Shown here piece by piece: positions 1 to 6,441 of a stretch of 6,698 nt of DNA (positions are counted from its first letter, which is position 1; each line of letters opens with the position of its first letter). The notes below the pieces were generated by a model. The model was not told the origin of the DNA. It saw only the letters and a list, made by a program, of their open reading frames with translations, and searched no databases. A program made the translations under genes and the position numbers. The DNA is taken from the NCBI GenBank assembly GCA_025938055.1, contig JAICQC010000262.1:1-6698 (forward strand), given 5' to 3'. This DNA is from Anaerolineales bacterium. GTDB lineage: Bacteria; Chloroflexota; Anaerolineae; Anaerolineales; Villigracilaceae.

Positions 1-2195
1 CCCTGGGCCGTTTTGTAACGGACTTCGGAGGTGATCTCACCCTGCTGTTTGCTGTTGATAGCCTCTTGGACTACATTGTAGGCGACCGGGATGTCCTCTT
101 CAAGGATAAACTTATGAAGTGTGGGATAGAGAGCGAACTCATAACCGCCTTCCGCTTCTGCATTCGTGCCGAGCAAGGCATATAGCTCATCGGTCAGGCG
201 GATAATCTGTTTTTGAGGATCAATTTCGAAATAGCCGAGCCGGGCGATTTGCAGCGCTTCAGAGAGTTGCGCCTGACTGCTCCTGATCTCCTGGAACAGT
301 TTGGCGTTTTGGACGGCAATGGCTGCCTGGCGGCCCAGACTGGTCAGAAATTCCAATTCCGGGGGCGTAAATTCCTTGCCCTCACCTGTCCGCCATACGG
401 CCATAAGACCGGTCACCTCATCTGCAGACAGGATGGGAACACCCAAAATATGCTCAAAAGGGTTTTCTATTGTTCCCGTAATGGTACGTGATCTCGGATG
501 ATTATTGGCATCGTTTACGATCTGACCCGCTTTTTGCAAAATGATCGTCCCAAGGATTCCATCGCCGGTGTAGATTGGGTCGCTCTTGATCTCTTCCGCG
601 TCCGCGCCAATCACGGAGATCGCGCGCCAGCTCGTGCCTAGCCCATCCGGCAGATAGACAGCACTACTATCCGCTTGAAACAGATCTCGTGCGTAGGTAG
701 CGATCTTCGTAAGGACCGTGCTGAGATCCAAGGTCGTGGAAATTTCACGCCCAACTTCTGCCAGCGCTGTCGTCTCCTGGGCACGGCGTCGAGCTTCCTG
801 GAAGAGGCGGGCATTTTGAATCGATGTGCTCGTCTGGAACAAAATCGTAGTGATCAGATTCCTTTGGTTTTCTGGCAACTCGTGGTCGGGATCTGCAAAG
901 TCAATGCCCAATGTACCTATGACATCCCGTCCGACAATGATTGGCCAGATAAACAGACTTTGTGTGCCGCGGCCCTTGAGGATCTCCACAATATGAGCCG
1001 TGACGGGGTTGTGCAGGGCGTCGTTAATAAAGAGTGGCTCGCGAGTAGAAATCACTGGCTCGGCGGTAGGATTTCCGGCGATCGGAATTATGGTGCCAAT
1101 GAAGTCATTCCCCTGCTGGGCAGGTGCGTCGGCTGTCAGAATCAGCACATCTTTTTCCTTGTCGATCAGGGCAATTCCAACATGAAGCGCCGCTGTGAAA
1201 TCTGCGATCTCGCTTGCGATAGTTTGCAAATTTTTCTGTAAATCCAGGGTTTCTGAGACCCTGGTGACCAGACGATTTAGACGGGCGGTCTCATCCGCCC
1301 GAAGTTGGGTTTCCTCGAACAACCGGGCGTTTTCAATCGCGATAGCTGCCTGGCTGGCGATGGTCGCCAGAATATCACGATCGTGCTCATCATAAAGGTT
1401 GGGTTTTTGAACACTTTGCACCGCAATCAGTCCAAGCACCTGGTCGCCGATCAGCAGCGGCACGCCCAGCCAGGATTGTGAGGGTGTATCATCCTGATGT
1501 AGCGGGACAAATTCGATACCCAGTGATTTCATATGCCCCAATACATTATTCGGTGCAAAGACGGCTCTTTTGTTGCGAATGATGTAATCTGAAAAACCCC
1601 TGTTGCCGAGTTTGCTCGGCAACAGTTGAACCCGTTTGCCATCCTCAAAAACCAGGGGGTAATTCTTTTCCTGATTCTTTGGATTGTAAAGGGTGATGAA
1701 AAAGTTTCTGGTGTCCATCAGCCGGCTTGTATACCGGTGAATCACTTCTGCGATGGCTGTGGTCTCCAGCTTCGTTGAAAGTTCCCGCCCCATCTCATTG
1801 AGAACGCTCAGTTCCTCGGCGCGAGTCTGGGATTCCTGGAACAGGCTTGCATTTTCAAGTGCAAGGGATAGCTGGTCGGCAACCTGTTTTACCAGTAATT
1901 GTTCATCCTGACTCCAGGCGCGTTGCTCTGTTTCATCCAGAACCTGCAATGTTGCCCACGAGTTTTGCCCAGCCTGGAATACCAAGGACATTGTGGACTC
2001 TTGCTGAGAAATCGGACCAGTTACCTCGACCGGCGCTCGGACTTTTGTAACCTGTTTGACCTCGGCAGGTTGGAGAGCTTTTTCCCGCGAGGCGCGTTCG
2101 ACGGGCGCGGGCTTAGACTCTGCACTGGTCTGTTCAGGCTTTACGTCTTCGAATAAATTCTTAAGCCGTTTGGCGATTGGCTTCTTCTTTGGCAT
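1..2195 (-). CDS. Soluble multi-GAF/PAS signalling protein, N-terminal 731 residues (3' end outside window)
   Basis: I translated this frame by hand: it is open from the ATG at 2195 to base 1 with no stop. Residues 1-15 are basic (MPKKKPIAKRLKNLF), followed by a charged, proline-containing linker to about 70. Half a GAF domain (about 74-122, closing strand and helix, ENASLFQE) comes first. Three full GAF domains follow: about 128-292 (SWLGVPLLIGDQVLGLIAVQS, ENARLFEE), 303-466 (VIGTLGIDF, QNARLFQE) and 474-638 (ILGVPILSADEVTGLMAV, QNAKLFQE). A PAS fold starts near 642 (ALQIARLGYFEID, LTDELYALLG) and is cut by the edge. No membrane helix or cysteine is visible, so it is probably cytoplasmic. 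In this layout a histidine kinase or GGDEF domain often follows, but none can be seen. The start is set by an in-frame TAA three codons upstream and an AGGAG ten bases before the ATG. It overlaps parA by 35 bases in another frame, suggesting translational coupling. Confidence 0.9.
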   Translation of the reverse strand, partial: MPKKKPIAKRLKNLFEDVKPEQTSAESKPAPVERASREKALQPAEVKQVTKVRAPVEVTGPISQQESTMSLVFQAGQNSWATLQVLDETEQRAWSQDEQLLVKQVADQLSLALENASLFQESQTRAEELSVLNEMGRELSTKLETTAIAEVIHRYTSRLMDTRNFFITLYNPKNQEKNYPLVFEDGKRVQLLPSKLGNRGFSDYIIRNKRAVFAPNNVLGHMKSLGIEFVPLHQDDTPSQSWLGVPLLIGDQVLGLIAVQSVQKPNLYDEHDRDILATIASQAAIAIENARLFEETQLRADETARLNRLVTRVSETLDLQKNLQTIASEIADFTAALHVGIALIDKEKDVLILTADAPAQQGNDFIGTIIPIAGNPTAEPVISTREPLFINDALHNPVTAHIVEILKGRGTQSLFIWPIIVGRDVIGTLGIDFADPDHELPENQRNLITTILFQTSTSIQNARLFQEARRRAQETTALAEVGREISTTLDLSTVLTKIATYARDLFQADSSAVYLPDGLGTSWRAISVIGADAEEIKSDPIYTGDGILGTIILQKAGQIVNDANNHPRSRTITGTIENPFEHILGVPILSADEVTGLMAVWRTGEGKEFTPPELEFLTSLGRQAAIAVQNAKLFQEIRSSQAQLSEALQIARLGYFEIDPQKQIIRLTDELYALLGTNAEAEGGYEFALYPTLHKFILEEDIPVAYNVVQEAINSKQQGEITSEVRYKTAQ
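1600..1625 (-). other. Intragenic 11-bp perfect hairpin, terminator-like on the minus strand
   Basis: On the minus strand CTGTTGCCGAG and CTCGGCAACAG form a perfect 11-bp stem around a CAAA loop. The next bases are GGG and then five T. It lies in the first full GAF domain of the last gene (residues 191-199, LLPSKLGNR). The three G between stem and T run weaken it as an intrinsic terminator. It may be an RNA structure that reduces read-through or protects the transcript, or chance in coding sequence. Confidence 0.4.
2161..2195 (-). other. 35-base overlap of parA with the multi-GAF/PAS gene
   Basis: The last 11 codons and stop of parA are also the first codons of the next gene, in a different frame. 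The shared bases encode the parA tail EEANRQTA in one frame and the basic start PKKKPIAKRLK in the other. Overlap implies coupled translation and a long-standing pairing of the two genes, as is common for parA and the gene of its partner. Confidence 0.85.
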
Positions 2196-2946
2196 ATTCA
2201 ATTAACTCCTGAGCGAGGACCCGGTATTGCTGAGAGCCGCGGCTGGTTGGCTTATATTGTGTAATAGGTACACCGGCAATCGGACTTTCGCGAAGCTTTG
2301 TATCAATTTCAATCACAGTAGTAAAAACACCCTGTCCGAAGGTTGCCTGCAATTGTTCGAAGATATTGCGGTGGGTGCGATTCCGACGGTCCAGCAAAGT
2401 GACCAGGATACGATATGCAAGAGCTGGATTGCTTTCCTGGCGAACACGGCGAATGGTTCCCATCATGTTTCTTAACGCATAAGCGGAAAAGTATTCAGCT
2501 TGGGTTGGGATGATGAGCAGATCTGCGGCAGAAAGCGCGTTCAATGTGATCGCACCCAGAGCAGGGGGGCAGTCAAGGAGGATATAGTCGTAAGGCAGAG
2601 CGGCTGCCTGAAGGGCCGTCCGAAGAGTGGATTGATAACGACTGCGCATCGGCAGGAACTGTTCGGCGGTCTCGATCCGTGCATTGCACGGTACCAGGTC
2701 CAGGTTGTTCACTTCAGTTCTGCGGATCGCTGTCTTGATGGCTGCATTTTCTATCAGCACGCTTGCCGACGTGACCTCCACCTCTCCTGTTTCGAGACCC
2801 AGCGCAAGACTCAGGTTGGCTTGGGGATCGAGGTCAATCAGAAGGACGCGATGATCCAATTCAGCGAGCGCGGCGCCCAGGGATAATGTCGATGTCGTTT
2901 TTGCGACTCCGCCTTTTTCATTTGACATAGCGATTGTGAATGCCAT
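2161..2946 (-). CDS. ParA/Soj-family partition or positioning ATPase
   Basis: 261 residues, a normal length for the short Soj-type ParA that lacks an N-terminal helix-turn-helix. The deviant Walker A box is KGGVAKTT at 11-18, with the signature lysine at 11 and the P-loop lysine at 16. Walker A' is LLIDLDPQANLS at 35-46 (D40, P41), and Walker B is YILLDCPPALG at 121-131 (D125). The C-terminal region has the usual family features (VTLLDRRNR, IEIDTKLRESPIAGVPI, then a final helix). ParA proteins dimerise on ATP, bind DNA non-specifically and form gradients that move cargo; hydrolysis is triggered by a partner. Cargo can be DNA (ParB/parS) or protein clusters such as chemoreceptor arrays or carboxysomes. 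No parB lies next to it in the window; its neighbours are GAF sensors, so a protein cargo is plausible but unproven. M1 is preferred to M7 because an AGAGG precedes it. Its 3' end overlaps the next gene by 35 bases. Confidence 0.93.
   Translation of the reverse strand: MAFTIAMSNEKGGVAKTTSTLSLGAALAELDHRVLLIDLDPQANLSLALGLETGEVEVTSASVLIENAAIKTAIRRTEVNNLDLVPCNARIETAEQFLPMRSRYQSTLRTALQAAALPYDYILLDCPPALGAITLNALSAADLLIIPTQAEYFSAYALRNMMGTIRRVRQESNPALAYRILVTLLDRRNRTHRNIFEQLQATFGQGVFTTVIEIDTKLRESPIAGVPITQYKPTSRGSQQYRVLAQELIEYAKEEANRQTA
2206..2210 (-). promoter_or_regulatory. Ribosome binding site of the multi-GAF/PAS gene, inside parA
   Basis: AGGAG on the minus strand lies ten bases before the ATG at 2195, within the last codons of parA. 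An in-frame TAA at 2204-2202 stops the frame from extending further upstream. The only alternative start is a TTG at 2201, which would leave just four bases of spacing, so the ATG is preferred. Confidence 0.65.
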
Positions 2947-2950
2947 TTTT

Positions 2951-2955
2951 CCTCT
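2951..2955 (-). promoter_or_regulatory. Ribosome binding site of parA
   Basis: AGAGG, followed by a run of A, lies just before the ATG at 2946. The spacing is four bases, shorter than usual, but it favours residue M1 over the internal M7, which has no such motif ahead of it. Confidence 0.6.
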
Positions 2956-2973
2956 TTGTCTGTCGATAGTGAG

Positions 2974-4701
2974 TTAGTCAGCGCCTTTTACAGACTGTGG
3001 AATCACATCCACACGGCTGGCGCCCAATGCTTTTCTTAACTCTTCCATGGCTGTCTGGATCATGGTCTGTGGATCGTTCACGCTTCTAATCTTTCCGGTA
3101 ATGTCAGTCACCAGCCGCTCCCGTTCTGCACGCCGGGTCGTTTCTTCGAACAGACGTGCATTTTCAGCGGAGAGAGCCACACGTTCGGCAACTGCTTTGA
3201 TGAGGTCAATCTGATCTTGGTTCAACGAGTCGGTGGAGGGAGACTGCACTACCAGGTTGCCAATGGTCTCGCCGCGCAGCTCTATCGGAATCACCACCTG
3301 GTTGGAGTTCGTTTGATTGGCACCATTCTGCCCTTGAATCACTTCCGATAGATCCACTGGCTCCTCCAGAGGGGCAGAACCGGCAATACCATAGCGGTAT
3401 CCCAGGAGTTTGTTTTCCACAGGGACTCGTCCCCAAGCCTCTCGTGTAAATTGGCGGCTGATTGCCTCGGCTTCTGCCAGCGCGCTTCGAGTTTCATCGA
3501 AAAGACGGGCATTTTCGATTGCCAAACTCACCTGATCAGCCAGCAGACTGAGCATCTGAATGTCTTCAAGGGTAAACGCTCCACTCTCGGTGCTTTGTAC
3601 GTCCAGAGCGCCAATAATCCCGGTCTTGCTTCTCAACGGTAGTGCCATCTCCGAATGTGTGTCCGGCAGTTCCGGGTTATCGAAGAAAATGGCATCTTTA
3701 CCGACATCCATTGCGATACGTGGTTCCCCGGTGGATGTTACATTCCCTACAATACCTTCCTGGCCAACCCGCAAGCGGTGTTTGCGTTCAAGCATTTTTC
3801 GACCACCTTCACTATTCGTTGCACTCAATACAGCATATTCACTTGCTTCATCCAGCAGGAACACGCCAACGTGGTAGAAGCCAAAATTCTCGCTGATGGT
3901 GGTTGCGATCTGAGGCAGGAGCTGCCGCAGGTCCCGTACCGATGCGACAGTATGTGCCACCTGAGCCAGGGCTTCGAGTTGTGTCGCTCTGCGTCGGACC
4001 TGCCTGTTTGCAGTTTCCAACTCTGTACCACGTTTTGTCAGTTCTGTTGTCCTGTCTTCAATGCGCTTCTCCAGGGATATTTTTAGATCAGTCAGCTCGC
4101 GGTTTGCTTGGACCTGTGCCTGCTCATTTGCTTCGGCTTTCAGAAGCGCCGCTCGTAGCCGCTCAATATGCATATTTAAAATTCCCGCGCTGGCTATCAA
4201 CAACAGCATTCCTGTTAAGATGTCCTCCAGGTCTGTATTGGCTCTCATCGAACTTGAACTCAGTCCGGTGATATCCATGATTCCCAAAAAAGCCAGTGCC
4301 AGCACAGCAAGAGGAGTGGTCACCACAAGTGAGCGCCGGCCCTGTAAGAGAGCTGCGATGATAATAATAAGGGGATAGGCAACAATCGATATGCTGTGCA
4401 TGGAGTCAGCGCTCAGTGCGATGGTCGTGATCGCAACGACAAGGGCAGTGGGAACAACCACCTTGGCAAGGAGCAGATTCCCTCGCAAGACCAGCAGCAG
4501 AGCAATGGCTTCGATCATGGTCAAAAACGCGAGGACAGAAATAATCACGACGAACCCGCGCGAGCTTGATGTCAGTGCCACAATTACAACCGATAACAAG
4601 GTGGTAACGAGCGAAAATATCAGGATATTGCGCGTGAGGCGGATGAAGCCTGCGTCCATGTCATCGGGTGATGCGAAAAAATTTGTGATCGCTCTCAGCA
4701 T
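2974..4701 (-). CDS. Six-helix membrane GAF sensor protein, paralogue of the upstream gene
   Basis: 575 residues, complete. Six hydrophobic segments lie at about 24-44, 48-71, 76-97, 103-120, 123-145 and 159-177. A long coiled coil (about 178-245, with LEKRIEDRTTELTKRG) leads to a full GAF domain (about 248-402: GFYHVGVFLLDE, ERKHRLRVG, PELPDTHSEMALPL, GALDVQSTES, ENARLFDE). A shortened GAF-like domain (about 426-517) begins after FTREAW and holds VVIPIELRGETIGNLVVQ and ENARLFEE. The tail at 528-567 (VTDITGKI ... LGASRVDVIPQ) is an unfinished GAF start. By hand count the full GAF domain is about 60% identical to that of the neighbouring 573-residue protein, while the membrane parts do not align by eye. 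This suggests a duplicated cytoplasmic module behind different membrane detectors. No output domain and no cysteine are present. An AGGAG eight bases before the ATG supports the start. The gene lies 18 bases after the preceding stop and 27 before parA. Confidence 0.9.
   Translation of the reverse strand: MLRAITNFFASPDDMDAGFIRLTRNILIFSLVTTLLSVVIVALTSSSRGFVVIISVLAFLTMIEAIALLLVLRGNLLLAKVVVPTALVVAITTIALSADSMHSISIVAYPLIIIIAALLQGRRSLVVTTPLAVLALAFLGIMDITGLSSSSMRANTDLEDILTGMLLLIASAGILNMHIERLRAALLKAEANEQAQVQANRELTDLKISLEKRIEDRTTELTKRGTELETANRQVRRRATQLEALAQVAHTVASVRDLRQLLPQIATTISENFGFYHVGVFLLDEASEYAVLSATNSEGGRKMLERKHRLRVGQEGIVGNVTSTGEPRIAMDVGKDAIFFDNPELPDTHSEMALPLRSKTGIIGALDVQSTESGAFTLEDIQMLSLLADQVSLAIENARLFDETRSALAEAEAISRQFTREAWGRVPVENKLLGYRYGIAGSAPLEEPVDLSEVIQGQNGANQTNSNQVVIPIELRGETIGNLVVQSPSTDSLNQDQIDLIKAVAERVALSAENARLFEETTRRAERERLVTDITGKIRSVNDPQTMIQTAMEELRKALGASRVDVIPQSVKGAD
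3496..3960 (-). repeat. GAF module copy B (paralogous coding repeat)
   Basis: This stretch encodes the full GAF domain of the 575-residue protein (about residues 248-402) and is the partner of the copy at 5278-5745. The shared segments include GFYHVG, RKHRL, PRIA, LPDT and LDVQSTES. Confidence 0.75.
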
Positions 4702-4709
4702 TTGAAATG

Positions 4710-4714
4710 CTCCT
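4710..4714 (-). promoter_or_regulatory. Ribosome binding site of the 575-residue GAF protein
   Basis: AGGAG on the minus strand lies eight bases before the ATG at 4701, in the 18-base gap that follows the TAA of the preceding gene. The motif and spacing are close to ideal and settle the start. Confidence 0.75.
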
Positions 4715-4719
4715 GGTAC

Positions 4720-6441
4720 TTACTGCGTTGCCTTGTTTCCGTTTTGATCGGTCTGGAACTGAATCATGACCTCTGAGCCCGGCAGAACGTGTCCGAGTTC
4801 TTCGACTGCAGTCTGTAAGACGTTTCGCAGGTTAATGGATGAACTGACCTTGCCGGAGATGTCAGCGGTGAGGCGCTCGATCTCTGCTCGCCGTTGGGTG
4901 GTCTGTAAAAGCGTTGCTGTTTCCAAGGAAAGGGATAAACGTTCCGCCACCGCTTTGGCGATATCCACTTCATCGGGGTCCCAGTCATGGCCGGCTGGCA
5001 CCTGAATATCGAGCACTCCGACAACCTCGCCTTGCAGGCGGATCGGAACCGCAAGCGTGGCAGTTTCTCCATCTCCATCCACGACCAGAACCTCACCATG
5101 TGTGACAGACCTGCTGATAGAGGGTGTGCTCACGAATTTTTCAAGAGGCTTTAGCGTATTGTCGGAAACGAGATATCCTACCTTTTTCTCCTGTGCCTGC
5201 AATAGGCGCCAGGCTTCCTTCAAGTAGGATACTGAGGTTCTTTGTGCCTCCTCGAGGAGCCTTTGGGTAGCCTCATGCGAACGCGCATTGTGAATAGCAA
5301 TCGCGACTTGATCTGCAAGTGTGTAAAGAATTTCAGTGTCTTCCGGTTGAAAGGCATTTGACTCCGTACTTTGCACATCGAGCACACCGATGATCTGACC
5401 TGCCACTTTCAGCGGGAGCGCCAGTTCGGAGCGGGTGTCGGGGAGGTCGGGATTGTTTTTGAACGCAAGGTCTGTTTCCACATCCAGCGCAATGCGCGGG
5501 TTGCCTGAAGCGGCGACCAGACCAACAATCCCGGACTTACCAATCTTGAGGCGGTGCTTGCGTGCCAGCATCCTTTCGCCTCCCTGACTGTTTGAGGCGC
5601 GCAGAACTGCATTTTCGTGTTCCTCATCCAGAAGGAAGATTCCTACATGATAAAAACCAAACTGCTCACTGATGACTTGCGCCAGGCGGAAAAGAAGTTT
5701 GTCTTCTTCCTGTATGGAAATGGTGGCGCGAGCCACCTGAGCAATCGCTTCAAACTGGTGTGCCCGTCGCTCGTTTCGCTGGTTCGCTTCCATCAGCTCT
5801 GCCGTGCGGCTGGCAACGCGATCTTCAAGAGTTTGATTCAGTTCCTTTAGATTTTCGTTGGAAGTCTTTAGTTCCCTCTCGCTGGATGTGGTGCGTTGCA
5901 TGGCGTCGCGCATGCTCTTGCTGCCGAAATAAACCAACACAGTGACTGCAATAAACATGAACGAAAGGTCGCGCGCGAACGAGATGGTATCCTGCGAACT
6001 GGGTGTAAAAACGCCTCGGACCTGTAGTAACGCGAGCGCCCATATCACTGCAATTCCGCTCAGGATCACCACGCCGCCTATCCGCCAGTTGACGATAATA
6101 CTTGCCAGTAAGCCCAGCGCGATAAAAGCTACAACAATCACATCCTTTACGCCATCGGCTGTATAGGCTTGTATCCCCACGCCGAGCCAGCCGAGGACGA
6201 TGATGATCATGCCGCTGGCATCCACATAGCCGCGGTGAAGCAGAAACAGCGCTGCGAACATCACCAGGATCAGCCCGGAGAACACGGCCATCGTAAAGTT
6301 TTTCGGATCTCCGAATAGATGTGGCATGATTGCAAGAGAAAGCAGCGCAATCACGCTCCAGGCAAATCCATTAATGAACTTCGCCCGGAAGTTCTTTTCC
6401 TCTTGTTCAAAGACAGGTGGGATTAACAAGCTTCTAATCAT
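4720..6441 (-). CDS. Six-helix membrane GAF sensor protein without output domain
   Basis: 573 residues, complete. Six hydrophobic segments lie at about 23-43, 50-69, 76-93, 99-117, 121-142 and 156-173; I do not recognise this membrane domain. A charged coiled coil follows (about 175-225, with TLEDRVASRTAEL). Next comes a full GAF domain (about 233-388: GFYHVGIFLLDE, ARKHRLKIG, PDLPDTRSELALPL, GVLDVQSTES). A shortened GAF-like domain (about 405-512) starts at YLKEAW and ends LAVPIRLQGEVVGVLDIQ plus the closing helix. An incomplete GAF-like tail (521-563, TADISGKV ... LPGSEVMIQF) ends the protein. GAF domains bind small ligands or mediate dimer contacts; the ligand here is unknown. There is no histidine-kinase H-box, ATPase, GGDEF, chemotaxis or helix-turn-helix segment, so it probably signals through a partner. 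It has no cysteine, which argues against a covalent bilin. The start is fixed by the ATGA overlap with the upstream gene and an AAGGA six bases before it. Confidence 0.9.
   Translation of the reverse strand: MIRSLLIPPVFEQEEKNFRAKFINGFAWSVIALLSLAIMPHLFGDPKNFTMAVFSGLILVMFAALFLLHRGYVDASGMIIIVLGWLGVGIQAYTADGVKDVIVVAFIALGLLASIIVNWRIGGVVILSGIAVIWALALLQVRGVFTPSSQDTISFARDLSFMFIAVTVLVYFGSKSMRDAMQRTTSSERELKTSNENLKELNQTLEDRVASRTAELMEANQRNERRAHQFEAIAQVARATISIQEEDKLLFRLAQVISEQFGFYHVGIFLLDEEHENAVLRASNSQGGERMLARKHRLKIGKSGIVGLVAASGNPRIALDVETDLAFKNNPDLPDTRSELALPLKVAGQIIGVLDVQSTESNAFQPEDTEILYTLADQVAIAIHNARSHEATQRLLEEAQRTSVSYLKEAWRLLQAQEKKVGYLVSDNTLKPLEKFVSTPSISRSVTHGEVLVVDGDGETATLAVPIRLQGEVVGVLDIQVPAGHDWDPDEVDIAKAVAERLSLSLETATLLQTTQRRAEIERLTADISGKVSSSINLRNVLQTAVEELGHVLPGSEVMIQFQTDQNGNKATQ
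5278..5745 (-). repeat. GAF module copy A (paralogous coding repeat)
   Basis: This stretch encodes the full GAF domain of the 573-residue protein (about residues 233-388). By hand alignment about 60% of its residues match the GAF domain encoded at 3496-3960 with no gaps. It is a diverged coding duplication, not a recent DNA repeat. Confidence 0.75.
6438..6441 (-). other. ATGA start/stop overlap
   Basis: The TGA of the upstream GAF gene (6440-6438) and the ATG of the 573-residue protein gene (6441-6439) share four bases read as ATGA. Overlaps of this kind usually let ribosomes that end the first gene begin the second, so similar amounts of the two proteins are likely. Confidence 0.85.

Noticed and set aside
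1..640. Histidine kinase domain at the visible end of the multi-GAF protein
   Set aside because: The last 90 residues fit a PAS fold; no H-box or ATPase motif is present before the window ends, so a kinase can only be guessed.
675..1241. 188-codon open frame on the plus strand
   Set aside because: It lies wholly antisense to the second and third GAF domains of the multi-GAF/PAS gene. Its translation has no recognisable domain, and the minus-strand frame matches known folds throughout.
2500..2886. 128-codon open frame on the plus strand
   Set aside because: It is antisense to the ParA gene between the Walker boxes. The ParA frame is certain from its motifs, and the plus-strand product resembles nothing known.
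2947..2973. Possible parS site or promoter in the gap before parA
   Set aside because: The 27 bases hold a ribosome binding site but no inverted repeat like parS and no room for a full promoter.
3655..4378. Several overlapping plus-strand open frames of 105 to 143 codons
   Set aside because: They are antisense to the GAF, coiled-coil and membrane parts of the 575-residue protein. They lie in competing frames and show no family features, so they are shadows of the coding strand.
5248..5259. 12-bp palindrome CTCCTCGAGGAG
   Set aside because: It lies in the middle of a coding region (LLEEAQ in the linker of the 573-residue protein), has no spacer or T run, and no second copy was seen. It is most likely chance.
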